A DNA stretch of 64,000 bases from assembly GCA_009760855.2 (NCBI GenBank), contig WPIO01000003.1, positions 6,755,501 through 6,819,500 on the forward strand, given 5' to 3'. How positions within the stretch are numbered: position 1 is the stretch's first letter; every line of letters starts with the position of its first letter. Made by a program: the position numbers and the translations under genes. Positions 44,256 through 55,150 of the stretch are shown here, piece by piece. The notes beneath the pieces were generated by a model. That model was given only the letters and a program-made list of their open reading frames with translations. It did not search any database and was not told where the DNA came from. The DNA is from Cristatella mucedo (Eukaryota > Bryozoa > Phylactolaemata > Cristatellidae).

Positions 44256-45358
44256 CCGGGGGGGGGGGCACGTTACCAACTGGCGCGCACTTGGATGGAG
44301 GCAGATCGACTTGCTTAAAGGCCTACACAGAAAAACGTGAAAGGAAAGCTGGCAAGCGAAGCGATGAGCGGAGGAGCTTCGACTAAGGTCGTATACCAAT
44401 AGAATTCAGTTCTGCTGTCATCTGCAAACTTTGCAGGTGATTTTGCAGAGAACAACAAAAAAGTCACAAACAGTGCCTGGCCAAGTTAGTCTGCTCGTTT
44501 ATTCCTATCGAAACTAAACTTCGGAGGGCCATGTCTGGCGGCGACGTTAAGCCTCTCGGCTGCCATGTTGGCAGCGGCGACACATGAAATAGCTCAGCGA
44601 GCAGTGTGAATAAACCTAGTTCTGCGGTTAATTGTCCTAACGAAGAAAAGATGAGTCACCTACGTGACTCTAGACGGTATGTTGCTCTAATCTTCCCTGT
44701 CGCAATCTGGTCATCTACCGCTTGCGTCGTTCGCAGAAGTAACTGCAGCCGGACGACGCTCTGACTAATTACTGCCACGCGCGAGATAACGGACAGCTAG
44801 GAGGGTGCGCCTGAGTATCGCAGCGATTGGCTTTGCAGACTTCCTTTCGCAGACGGCCCACTGTTTAGCGGCGAGTTGCTGACGACAGAATGCCTTTTGG
44901 ATGAGTTTCCTCAATTCAGTTCATGCGGCAGCCCCCGGTATCTCAGCCGCAGCTAATACCTGCCTTGCAGCAGTCAGCAGTCGGGCTCCAGTTAGCAATC
45001 AAGCTCCCGCTCGCTGCGCCAGCGTGAGTCACGTGCTTTTACAGCTGGATCGCCTGCAGGCCGTGTGTCCGGCGCCCGTCCCATCCAAAGGATTCAGGAG
45101 CGGCATTCAGACTACTGGAGGGTCTTCCGTAGCCTGTAAGTAAGTCGAGCTATAAAGACCGACAAAGGGCCGTGCCACCGGTTGCGTGTCACGGCGACGC
45201 CTTAAAAACAGTTGCAGCTGCCCACAATGAAGGCGGTACCTTCGACAACGGGCCCTTTCGAATGGGACCAAAGAGCCCTGCCTCACCCCTTTAGACCTAA
45301 CGCAAGGGCGGCGCGGCTGCACCCCACCCGACACGCCCCTTTGATTATCCCCTTGATT
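44256..45358. other. No clearly supported gene
   Basis: Anonymous sequence apart from the weak exon candidate at 44901-45135. Confidence 0.5.
44901..45135 (+). other. Weak candidate first coding exon
   Basis: An ATG-started frame of 80 codons crosses a consensus-like donor (GCCT|GTAAGTAAG) in phase 1. The peptide is Ala/Ser/Val-rich with no recognised domain and no partner exon was found. Confidence 0.18.
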
Positions 45359-45700
45359 AATAATGATAATAATAATAATGCACTTGATAAAGCGCCCACA
45401 GAGAACTCAGTCTCTCTGTAGGCGCTTTACATTTGCTGCAAAGGGAAATGCCATGGAATGGTGAGTAATATCGTGCTTGATAAACAACATGAACAACGTG
45501 GTGTTTTTAAGTTCTTTTTAAATGTGGTCAGGTCAGGGGATGTTTTGATCAAGTCAGGAGGGAGTTACAGGCTTTGGGAGCATACGAACTAAATGCACGG
45601 TCTCCAAAGGATTTTAGGTTAGTACTAGGTATTGGTAGACTGTTGGATTCCGAAAATTATTCGGAATTATACGGTCGTCTAACGAGAGGATGATTGATTG
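45359..45700 (-). mobile_element. LINE-A 3' end, minus strand
   Basis: The reverse complement of 51400-51830: ATT tail, TAAAGCGCCCACAGAGAAC, and then coding matching the end of the LINE-A reverse transcriptase (the TFKRNLKTYLFR and CIRTSPDLT region), with frameshifts. Confidence 0.85.
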
Positions 45701-45720
45701 TCTCAAGTAAGGTCAACAGA

Positions 45721-45815
45721 ATAATAATAATAATAATAAGTCATCTGTATGATGCCGAAAGAGAATGTACCCGATATCCTGACGATTCACAAATCGCTGC
45801 AAGAGAAGCAACAAC
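45721..45815 (-). mobile_element. Second LINE-A 3' tail, minus strand
   Basis: An AATAAT tail is followed by GCCGAAAGAGAATGTACCC and AATCGCTGCAAGAGAA, a diverged copy of the same 3' end lying next to the previous fragment. Confidence 0.5.
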
Positions 45816-46829
45816 CTATTGCTAATGAAAGCTAGGTGTCCTGCTTGGGCAAGCATACACAAGCCGGAAAAGTTTCGCAGCCGTTGTCTGTTAGGACCCC
45901 GACTATTCAAAAGGAAAATGTACTCGGATAGAGCAAAGGCTGTTTGGATAGAGCAAAGGCTGTTCGGAACAGGCAGGCTTTGGCTTCTTTCGGATGTCTT
46001 TCAATCGGGAGATGTTGAAAGCTCCAAGACAACGTCACGTCCGGTGTGAAAAACTAACTCAGATAGATAGACCCTAGCAAAAGAAGAAAAGAACCTGGGG
46101 AAAGCGGATGACAGAATCCCGAAGTCGACACGCCGCCGCCGTACGCAGGCAGCCGGCGAAGATCGGCGGGTGGCGGTGCTGGCGCCGTCTTGGCAGCCGC
46201 GAAGGCCACGACAGACCAGGTCACCAGCCACAGAACCAGTGCCGCACTGACTGCGAGCGTGCCACTGCAGCGGGCAGGACGACCTACAAGTAGGAAGAGT
46301 CGTAGCAGGTTCAACAACCGGGATACCGCTATTGCACGCAGCAGCCTGCTGCTGCGTCTCCGTCCAAGCAAGCCCGAACTCCCGAAACGCTACATAACGG
46401 GGGAGGGCAGCTGGCAGACGACTCGACTTCAGAGCCGATCCGCTCGTCCAGCGACTAGTCGCCGTGGAGGAGGAGGAGGAGGAGGACACGACACGCCCAG
46501 ACACGCCGGCGGCGAGCAGAGGCCACCGCCGGAGACAGGCTGACACGAAGAGCCAATCTGGAGATCAGGGCCTGCGACACGTTCCGAGAGCGACGCAACC
46601 GGAAATCTGCCCGAAATCGCTGATCCCGTCCCGACGTCCTCTTCCCAAGTCCAGAAAGTTTGCCTGCCCGTCCAGGTGCGAAGGAATGCGTGCTGCTTTT
46701 AGGGAGCTGGCAGAGCCCGAGGTGCGGGAACGATGCAGAAATGAGGAACCCAAGCGGCGACAGGTCGCGCGCACAGAAACGAAAGCCCGGCGTCCGGCGT
46801 CCGGCGAACGCATCCGGAAAAAACAATGG
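45816..46829. other. No supported gene
   Basis: GC-rich around 46100-46560 with a GGA run near 46466-46485. A minus-strand hydrophobic stretch is open but has no start codon or convincing splice site. Confidence 0.5.
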
Positions 46830-47110
46830 CAGACACTGTGAAAAAGAGTGGACCTAAAAATTATCCCTAGGGCACCCCTTAAGTCACTGGATGACCACTC
46901 TACATCAGCATCAGGTCTCTAAACATTCTTCCACCGAAGTAAGACTTAAGCTATTGCCGTCACAGTACCTGTTATGGCTAGATGGGAGGAAAGGCGCCCA
47001 TGAAGTATTAAGTTATCGACGGTATCAAAGGCTTCGTAGAGAATCAGTAGACCTAGCAGAGAGACTCAACCTGAGGCAGCACTCCTAAGAAGGTCGTTAT
47101 GCACTTGTGG
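46830..47110 (-). mobile_element. LINE-A reverse transcriptase fragment, minus strand
   Basis: On the minus strand one reads YEAFDTVDNLILHGRLSSH and, further on, a GVP-G-FLGPLFFTVSA line broken by two stops. These are the AFDTVDH and GVPQGSVLGP blocks of a non-LTR reverse transcriptase. This copy holds RT sequence upstream of where the 50.5-kb copy begins. Confidence 0.8.
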
Positions 47111-48924
47111 CGGTGCTGACTCTGTGTAGTGGTTTGAGCAAAAACCTGATCGGAGCGTACTCGCTGTGTGGGAAGTCTCGAAACAGTAGCCAATCTGGTC
47201 TGCCAAAACTCGTTCAGGCGTCTTTGAGAGGAACGGCAGCGGAAGACATGGCGGCAGTCGCTCAAGTTATCCAGATCCTGAGTCGACCTATTAATTAGTG
47301 GCCTAACGGTAACCCTACGGACCCCTCTTTGGCTTAATCCTGGCTATATGCCTATGCCCTCGAGGAAGCTCTTCTGCGGCTCTTACTGGCGGCAGCTAGT
47401 GGTGGCCATTCTTTGGATTGCCACTTGAGGCACGGCCGTCGTTTCGCGCGTCCGTCGCGCAGCCGGCAGTCGTCCTTCGCCGTCGAAGCGGTCGCTAAGA
47501 GCGCCAGCATCGATCTGCTGCCGATCTGCTGGGCTCCAACCGTCGGCGGCCATGCGCAGAGGCTACAATGGGAAAGGTCGGCCAACTGTTCCGACTCTCG
47601 ACTTCTCGGCCCTCCTCAGACTTGTCAAGCGCGAGGCGCAGCGTGCGGTAGCCTGCAGTCCGCAGAGCCTGCAGCCCTCTGCGGACTAAACTGCGGACTA
47701 AACTATAGCCCACCGGAAACGATAGCCGCAGCGGTTTAGTCGCCAGGGCTGCCGGGCACCGAGATCATTGTTTTTCATTAAGGGGTCGAGTCTTTAGTCA
47801 CTGAGTACTTAGCGAGTACGCGCGAGCGCGCGTTGCTCACGGGGCGGCGTAAGTAATTGTTCGTGCATGGGAATGTCGCTGCAGATGCAATCTGCGAATG
47901 CCGGCGGTCAGTGCGAACGAGGCGGCCGGCGTTAATACGACTGACTAACAGGTTGGCTAGCTGGCAGTCTCCGATGAGGTCATTTCGGCTCGTCGGTCCC
48001 ACAATGCTCGCCGCCCGCGCTGCTGGCTCTGCGGCTATCGAGCCGGGGGCTCACCGGTTGGCCAACTGTCGCCCGTCGGCATAGATAGCATTGCGGTCTA
48101 GGAACGCGAAAGCGCGCCGTACCGAGAATCGTACGTCAGGGGCGTTAGAGCGGTACGGGGCTTCTTATATTCGGGACGAGTGAGAATCGCGCCCAGGCCT
48201 TTTTACGCGGCGCATTACAATCTTTCTGAGCAATAGCGCGAATCTCCAGAAGCAACGGTGCGATGCGAACCTAGCCTTAAACCTGAGTTGCACGCAGCCG
48301 ACTGCCGAGCGCCGGCCGCCCGAGCGGCCGCCATGATTGCGGCGGGCGGAGGATTCGCCATGCTGAGCAATCTAGACTCAGCAGCAGCTGCTTATCTGGA
48401 CTCGCAGCAGCTGGACCACGCACGTAGACCGAGAGCGACCTCTCTCGTCGTGCACCGCCGCCGGGGCTCAGGCGTCAGGCTGCTCGTCAGATCGTGGCAC
48501 ATGGTTCCAGATATGGTCAATTACCTCGCGTCTCAATTTCCCCAGACCAGCAGGACGCTCTCTTTTTATCAAGTTATACAAAACGACTCAAGTTGGAAAA
48601 TAGGTTAACTTTAGCAGTTGCGAGTCTGAATCCGAGAAACGGTTCCTGTTCTGAGGTACCTGTGTATACACCAACCGAGGGCAACGCTGGCAAAGCCTTA
48701 GCGAAGTGGTGCCCGTCAAAGACGCCTGGGCCTAATTTAGTCACTAGAGCACATGCAAGCACTCTTTGACCATGCTTACACGATTATAACGGCTGCTGCG
48801 ACTGCCTGCTAGGGCAGTAAGAAGCGCACGCTGAAACAATAGCCTTGTCGCGCACGACGAGCGACGGACGCTCGCTCTCGGCGCCGGACCAAAGAGCTCT
48901 TTCCGACGTAGCTCTAATTTATAT
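47111..48924. other. No supported gene
   Basis: Possible extension of the LINE fragment to about 47280; otherwise anonymous. Frames up to 116 codons without domains. Confidence 0.5.
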
Positions 48925-49570
48925 TCTTATACAGGTGGGTCTGCCAAAAGCGCGCTCGCAGACGTTTTGTTGAAATCAGCTCCGCAGCCAGATTTCGCGG
49001 CCATTAGTGACGCATTTCTGCAACTCACTACTTGCCGGCAGCTGCCGCCACCGCCGTGTCGCCATCGCGCCTGACCGACGGCTGCACTGGCTCCCGTCAA
49101 GCAGCGTATCGGCTTGAAGGTTCTGTCACTCACTTTTACGTCACTTCCTTCTCCAGCTCCTTGCTAAATGCACGAAATACTTGCTGATCGCTTATTTCAT
49201 CGTGCCACCTGCCCTTCTAACTCAGGTCGTATTGCTGCCTTTGACGACCCTCGAATCCTTCGGTTACTATGCCGCCAGTGCCTTGCCTCCCAAAGGCTTT
49301 AACTAAAATATACCGTCTCGAATGATATCAGGATAGCTCCTGACTCATCATAAAAAAAAAAAAAAAATCATCGCGCTCCTTTGCTGCACTTACTCAGTCA
49401 GCTTGAAATTAACCTTTGCATGCTTGAGCGCGTGCTGCTGACATTGTACTCATGTTACCGCTAACCCATGTACAATTTTCTTTCCAGCACAAGTAAATTA
49501 CTTAGAAAGAGATTTGGTTCTCCAAGGGCGCTATACACAAATTTGTTATTCTTATTGTAAATGTTGCTTC
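48925..49570 (+). mobile_element. LINE-A 3' half, plus strand, heavily decayed
   Basis: Near 49080-49150 the translation reads a version of the LHWLPVKQRI-KVLSLTF block. The 3' end at 49480-49560 has ACTTAGAAAGAGATTTGG and AGGGCGCTATACACAAAT with an ATT-like end. Frames are broken many times. Confidence 0.65.
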
Positions 49571-49907
49571 TTGTCTTCTTTCGACCAAGGAACTCTATGA
49601 AAGCTTCTTGGGCAGTCGATACAGCACAAGTCAGAGTTCTCTTGTTGACCTTAAAGGCCTGAAGCTTGACCCATTTCTGTCGAGCGAAGTTATCTAACCT
49701 GCTAAAGACTAATCCTACCGTCAGGTCCATGGTAGAGGAGATAACTTTCACTCTCGTTCGCTAAAGGGCAATCGACTTTTTTCTGAAGATCTTAATCTGA
49801 TACTGGTGTTATCGATATTTAATCTATGTGATTCTGATGCTACTTCAGAAATTAGCTTCGCTATATTTTTCTTGAACCATCGGCCTCCGAAAGTACATTT
49901 GCATACG

Positions 49908-50325
49908 TATTGATTTAACAGCCTCATTGTGTACTCTCCTGCTGCCCGCTATGGCACATCCTTTCCAGCCGACCTGAGCTGATACTTTCCTGCTACTCAC
50001 TACCTCAACTGTTCACTTGACACAGCTATTCTTCCCACTTTATCTTGGTTGAGTGAGATGAAGTCTGTACCGAAAGCCGCTTAGGATGTGAGTGCGACAT
50101 CCAAAGCTCTCCTGCGTAACACTCACACAGTCTTCGTGGCTTTGCGGAGTTACAGGCCGAGGTAAAACAACAACAACAACAACAACAACAATAGCGGCAG
50201 AAGAGCCTCAACGGCTATCGCCACCCGTTGCTGCTGGCAATAAAGGATCGCTCAATACAGGCAGGATTCGAACATACGATGGTGGCGAAGAGCGAGCTCC
50301 TTACCTCATGGACTATCAGGACATG
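49908..50325 (-). mobile_element. SINE-B, minus strand, split by a LINE-B insertion
   Basis: The SINE-B tail GATTTAACAGCCTCAT ends at 49927. After the LINE-B fragment and a CAA run, the SINE resumes at about 50190 with ATAGCGGCAGAAGAGCC and continues through GGATTCGAACATACG to GCTCCTTACCTCATGG. Confidence 0.8.
49928..50189 (+). mobile_element. LINE-B 3' end nested in a SINE-B
   Basis: It parallels 8228-8495 of the LINE-B copy: TACTCTCCTGCTGCCCGCTA, AAAGCCGCTTAGGATGTG and CGGAGTTACAGGCCGAGG. It ends in a (CAA)n tail (about 50167-50189). It is 5'-truncated and has no coding capacity. Confidence 0.82.
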
Positions 50326-50484
50326 CCCATTTTAGGCTTGCCGTTCTGAAACATCATCATCTCTTGAACATGTGCAAACAGGAAGTGAAACTAGGGATTC
50401 GGGGAATCGCTGATTACGGAAATCGGTAAAAGACACATATTGTAGTCTTAGGAAAATCCCGTGCTCTGATCTATAAAAACTGAT

Positions 50485-51832
50485 ATATTTATGGCTATAT
50501 CTTGTTATCCATCTCGCCTGGGCATCACTGGCACTGCTCTGCAGTGGTTCAGGTCCTATCTCAGTGGGAGACACCAGAGTGTTGACGTGAATGGACAAAG
50601 ATCATCTGAAGTACCTCTAAAATATGGAGTACCTCAGGGCTCTGTGCTAGGTCCGGTCCTTTTCACCGTTTATACTCTCCCTCTCGCTGATGTGATTGCC
50701 AAGCACAATCTAGGCTTTCACTTCTATGCGGATGACACTCAGTTGTACCTTTGCTTTGATCCCTCCCAGCCTTCGAGCACCTCAAATTCTCTCAACTCAC
50801 TTGCTGCATGCATTGATGACATCCGATCATGGATGGCAGCAAATTTTCTAAAACTAAACGATGATAAAACTAACTTACTAGTTATGGGCAAACCTAGTGT
50901 TATTCAGAAATTGGAAAGGCTGACTTTCAAAATTGGCTCTGCCAGCATATCTCCAGTTGCATCAGCTCGAAATCTAGGTGTCATATTCCAAAGCGACCTC
51001 TCGTTAGACGACCACATCAGCTCCACAGTCAAATCAGCCTATTTTCAGCTTCATAACATTGCTAAAATTAGGGCTTGTTTAGGTAAGGATACCACGTCCA
51101 AGTTGGTCCATGCATTCGTGACATCTCGTCTCGACTTCTGCAACTCACTGCTTACTGGCCTACCAGCATGTGCGATCAGGCGATTGCAGCTGGTGCAAAA
51201 CTCTGCAGCTAGGCTTGTCTGTCGTGAGCGTCGCAGTTGCCACATTACTCCACTTCTCGCCGACCTGCACTGGTTACCAGTCAAGCAACGGATTGACTTC
51301 AAGGTTTTGTCGCTCACTTTTAGGTCTCTTCATTCTATGGCTCCAGCCTATCTTTCAGATATACTACCCCATCAGGCAAAGCATCGTACCACTCGCTTTT
51401 CGGAATCCAACAGTCTAGAAATACCTCGTACAAAGCTTAAATCCTTTGGAGACCGTGCATTTAGCTCGTATGCTCCCACAGCCTGGAACTCCCTCCCGAC
51501 CTGCATCAGAACATCCCCTGACCTGACCACATTTAAAAGAAACTTAAAAACATACCTATTTAGGACAGCATTTAGTGGGTCCTTGTGATTCGTCCTCGAT
51601 GTGCTTATGCGTGCTGACACTGTTCATGCTGCCACTAACCACATTTGCATGCTGACCCAGTGCATGTAACCCCTAACCATGTTATTCATTTTGTTTGTTT
51701 TTCAAGCATGATTTTACTTACTATTCTATTGCGTATCACTTTGCAGCAAATGTAAAGCGCCTAGAAAGAGATTAAGTTCTCTGAGGGCGCTTTATCAAGT
51801 GCAATATTATTATTATTATTATTTTTATTATC
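50485..51832 (+). mobile_element. LINE-A (CR1/L2-like), 5'-truncated, reading frame intact
   Basis: The element starts inside the reverse transcriptase domain, runs through an unbroken frame to TGA at 51588, then a 3' UTR with TAAAGCGCCTAGAAAGAGAT and an ATT-repeat tail. The endonuclease and N-terminal RT are missing, as is usual for 5'-truncated insertions. No clear target-site duplication was seen. Confidence 0.93.
50491..51588 (+). CDS. LINE-A reverse transcriptase, C-terminal part (365 codons)
   Basis: Reading from the truncation there are GITGTALQWFRSYLSGR, YGVPQGSVLGPVLF and the catalytic FYADDTQLY (YADD box), then the LKLNDDKTNLLV block, DFCNSLLTGLP, and the C-terminal LADLHWLPVKQRIDFKVLS and AWNSLPTCIRTSPDLTTFK. 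These are the conserved blocks from RT4 onwards and the thumb/C-terminal region of CR1/L2/Jockey-type LINEs. There is no in-frame stop, so the copy is young, but it lacks a proper start and the endonuclease, so it cannot move on its own. Confidence 0.93.
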   Translation: MAISCYPSRLGITGTALQWFRSYLSGRHQSVDVNGQRSSEVPLKYGVPQGSVLGPVLFTVYTLPLADVIAKHNLGFHFYADDTQLYLCFDPSQPSSTSNSLNSLAACIDDIRSWMAANFLKLNDDKTNLLVMGKPSVIQKLERLTFKIGSASISPVASARNLGVIFQSDLSLDDHISSTVKSAYFQLHNIAKIRACLGKDTTSKLVHAFVTSRLDFCNSLLTGLPACAIRRLQLVQNSAARLVCRERRSCHITPLLADLHWLPVKQRIDFKVLSLTFRSLHSMAPAYLSDILPHQAKHRTTRFSESNSLEIPRTKLKSFGDRAFSSYAPTAWNSLPTCIRTSPDLTTFKRNLKTYLFRTAFSGSL

Positions 51833-51899
51833 CAGGGCGTGTGGATTTTCCTAGCTAGCACGCTACACGCGCGGCATATGCACATGCACGTGCACGTGC

Positions 51900-51970
<71 letters not shown>

Positions 51971-52195
51971 TTGGGGCAAGTCTCAGCAAATGACCGTGCA
52001 TACCAGTTTTACAAGTATCTGTGCAAAAGAGCATGGATCATGCATGAACTGGGCTGGTGCTTAAACAGCACAGCTTTTCCGAATGATTTAGTGTCCGTGA
52101 GATTTGTGGTTCTTGTAAGGAGTAGGTAAGAATAGGAGGAGAACGTACATGTATTAATATATAGTTATCATGTATACAGTTATATAATTATAATT
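51833..52195. other. Anonymous sequence with a (CA)n run
   Basis: The CA run is at about 51898-51968. AT-rich from 52140. No gene. Confidence 0.6.
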
Positions 52196-52293
52196 GTATA
52201 TATTCAGGCGCTTCACATATGCCATGGGGTTCGAGCCCACGACCTAGGCCAGACCTTGGTCGAAGCGAGCACCTTAACCAATCGACCAAACCA
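52196..52293 (-). mobile_element. SINE-A, minus strand, tail truncated
   Basis: ATTCAGGCGCTTCACATATG, then GGTTCGAGCCCACGACC, AGACCTTGGTCGAAGCG and ACCTTAACCAATCGACC give tail, box B and box A in reverse order. Confidence 0.85.
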
Positions 52294-52989
52294 GCACAGC
52301 ATATATTGTGCAATGACCAGAATTTGAGAGAGAACTCGTCGCATCGCGATTCTGCAGTGCGGAAAAGGAGCAACGTGCTTGTTTCCTTTCAGCTGATTAG
52401 ATCTGAAGCAGACGTAATTTTGATGACAGCAGGAGAGATTTGTAAGAAGTCTCTTGAAGGAAAAGCAGAGTACAACATCGACGATTCGACGTAAAATCGG
52501 TCTCGTTAAGCGTCGAGCTTAGCTCAGCGGATTGGTCGAGGCTCCACCGTTATGCGGTGTGAAACGCAGCCGCGAGAGCTCCCTCGATACACGCGCTCCG
52601 GGGCCGCGACGGAGCGCGGAGGAGACTCCTACTGCTCCGCCGCTAGCGCGAACGGCCGGCCGCAGCGAGGTTTCTGCACCTCGAACTCCGTCTCGATGAG
52701 CCCTGTTCCACCCAGGTTTGATCAGCCGAGCCGCCCGGCCAGCCGTTACACCCCTAGGATCGACGCTGCCGCGGCCTGCAGCCGGAGCGCCACGCGGGTG
52801 CTGCTATTTTCGTAGGTGCAATCACGCCGGCGCAATTACTCGGAGGGAAGCGCCCGTACCTCGCCTTGCGCACCGCGCGCAGAGCGGCAGGGCCAATTGG
52901 CAGCTGGCGATCGCCTGAAGCGCAGGCTGTGCTAGCGCTTCGCTAGCACAGCGGATCCAACAGAGCCGCCGCCCATTTGGGTGGGCGAG
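52294..52989. other. No supported gene; one perfect hairpin
   Basis: GC-rich from 52550. A perfect 12-bp stem with a 3-nt loop lies at 52926-52952 (GCTGTGCTAGCG and its reverse complement). Confidence 0.6.
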
Positions 52990-53350
52990 CTTAATAGGGA
53001 GTCGGCGAAGTTCGGACGGAAGTTGGGAATGTAGGTACTACGACATCGATGACAGACCAGCCGAGCTGCTGAGTTTTGCACCAGTTGACGACGATCGAGG
53101 ACAGAGGCCGGGAGTCCCAATGGATCGAATTGCAGTAATCTAGACCGGATACTGCAAACGCGCACACTAGTTTAGCTGTGGTGCTCTCGTCCCAGCAGAC
53201 TCTGATTTTGGAGACTTTGTTACCTAGCTGAATGTAGGCCGGCTTGACTGTGGAGGAAATATCCTCATCTAATGACAAGTTGTCTTGCAGTAGAGATCGC
53301 GCCCAGATCTCGGGGCAGCCGGCCGTGATGCTAGATGAACTCAACTTGAT
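52990..53350 (-). mobile_element. LINE-A reverse transcriptase fragment, minus strand
   Basis: The minus-strand frame reads LSLDEDISSTVKPAYIQL, then GLDYCNSIHW and WCKTQQLGWSVIDV, diverged versions of blocks at 51000-51230 in the 50.5-kb copy. Confidence 0.85.
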
Positions 53351-53599
53351 GGCGTGGCCAGCTAACTTTCGGGTGACTTTCACGCTAGCTAGAACGTCTG
53401 GCGACCGAAACCGCTCGTAGTGCTCACCGGCAGCACAGCCAGCGCATAGGGTTGTAGGCAGCACAGCGCAGTGCCTCGCTCGCTCGAGCCGCTCAAACAA
53501 ACGGGCTGCACCGCCCCGAGGGGGAGGGTGGCAGGGCGCCCGGGGGAGGGGTGGCAGGCAGCTTGATGCACTGGGCCAGCAGGAAGCCCAGCCAACGGC

Positions 53600-53735
53600 T
53601 CGACTAAAAGGGAGTGAGAAAACCGTTAAGTCAATGAGTTGCTTGACTGGGAGCAAGTACAAGTCGGCGAGAAGTGGTGAAATATGGTAACGGCGACGCT
53701 CACGACAGACAAAACTCGAGAAGACAAGCAATTAA
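53600..53735 (-). mobile_element. LINE-A C-terminal fragment, minus strand
   Basis: The minus strand reads VCRERRRYHISPLLADL and LLPVKQLIDLTVFSL, the block near 51220-51310 of the reference copy. Because this later block lies 5' of the earlier block at 52990-53350 in element orientation, these are two separate truncated copies or a rearranged one. Confidence 0.8.
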
Positions 53736-54536
53736 TGTCGGCCAGCAGTATGGACGTTTCGACCTATACATTTGTGCATGCATTTCGACACTTTCGTACG
53801 GAAAGAAAGTCACTAACGATTCACTAGCCTCAGCATATCAATCGCAAGAAGGCCTGGACGATGTGAAAACACAAATGTTTAATTCATAATCGCGTGACAT
53901 TTTCCACAGTAATTAATAATTATTATGAGCCTTTATGAGGCGCAAAAGCTGTGGCTCAGCGCGGCACAACCCCCTTCAGCCTTGAACGAGAGCCTGTCGA
54001 GCGTGCATACGACGGATCTAGCTACAATCGAGACACTATCAAGACATCATCAAGACATCACCAAGACATCATCAAGACATCATCAAGACATCATCAAGGC
54101 GCCACAATGGAGGCTCCCTCTTTGTTGCAAGGACGGCTTGGCGCGGCGAGCCAGGATGGACGAGCCGTGGGGCTACCCCCGGCGGTTCGAGGAAGTGCAG
54201 TGCTGGCTATCCTCGAGGGCTGACGGTCGTCTTATGAAAGAATTGAGTTGGTTGGGGGTGTGGGGCTCAAAGCTCTCCGTCAGATCCACGGCCGCTGGCC
54301 GGCCTTTCGCTGCTGATCTAACTCGGCAGGTGCCTTGAAGCCGGTGGTCCACTTCGAGCACACGAGTGAGTGTGTCGCTCTTTCTGACGGCCCTCCGAAG
54401 TGACCATTAATCGAACGCCTATGTGAGAATTTCGACTTGGTATGCAAGCGGAAAAATTAACAGCAGCATGCTCGTCGCACGAAAAGGCTGGTCATTGTGG
54501 AAAAACCGTTCACGCCTCGGCTGAGAGGTATCTGAT
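53736..54536. other. No supported gene; 12-bp minisatellite
   Basis: A 12-bp unit (AAGACATCATCA) repeats about five times at 54040-54099. Otherwise anonymous. Confidence 0.6.
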
Positions 54537-54675
54537 TTTGGCCCTCGGGGTTGAGGCGATCAACTTTGATGATCTGGGTTGTAGGCTCGAGCCCTGCGGC
54601 ATAGGTGAAGCGCCAGGATAGAGGTCAAGTTCTCTTAGGGTGCTATAAAATGAATTAGATTTGTTTATTTATTGT
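54537..54675 (+). mobile_element. SINE-A, plus strand
   Basis: A degraded box A region, GTTGTAGGCTCGAGCCC (box B), GTGAAGCGCCAGGATAGAG and GTTCTCTTAGGGTGCTATAA, ending in TTTATTTATT. Confidence 0.8.
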
Positions 54676-55004
54676 ATCTATCTAGCTTTCCGAAAATGCA
54701 CGACAGCCGGCAAAGCGTGCAAGTGCAGGTGGTAGCGGAGAAAGTAGCTTGCTATTCGACGACCTCAAATCGTGCCTTCTGCCCGTCCGACTCATCCGAT
54801 CTCATCCGACGGCAGGTCCCAGCTATCAGGCCATTAACTTTCGGAGACGGTAAGCGGGGGGGGGGGGGTAGACCTTGGTTCGTCCATGCTTGCCATTCAG
54901 CATCATCAGCATCCTGACAAATAATAAATATATATATATATATATAATATATATATATATATAATATATGGATATATGGATATACTATATAATATACATA
55001 ATAT
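54676..55004. other. Anonymous sequence with G and AT runs
   Basis: A G run near 54857-54868 and an AT-rich repeat at about 54927-55000. No gene. Confidence 0.6.
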
Positions 55005-55150
55005 AATATAATAATATTTGTGTATAGCGCCCTCAGAGACTTGAATCTCTCTCTTTCTCTCTCTCTCTAGGAGCTTTACAGATGCTGCGTAGCAAGCAAT
55101 ACCAAATGATTGGTGGTACAATCCGCAAGCAGCAGGCACAGGGTAAGCAG
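55005..55150 (-). mobile_element. LINE-A 3' tail, minus strand, with an expanded CT run
   Basis: TATAGCGCCCTCAGAGAC, then TCTCTC repeats, GGAGCTTTACAGATGCTG. The CT run lies where the reference has TCTCTTTC, so it grew out of the element. Confidence 0.75.

Noticed and set aside
46054-46371. A minus-strand hydrophobic stretch resembling a signal anchor
   Set aside because: There is no ATG after the upstream stop, no convincing acceptor and no partner exon; GC-rich composition opens several frames there.
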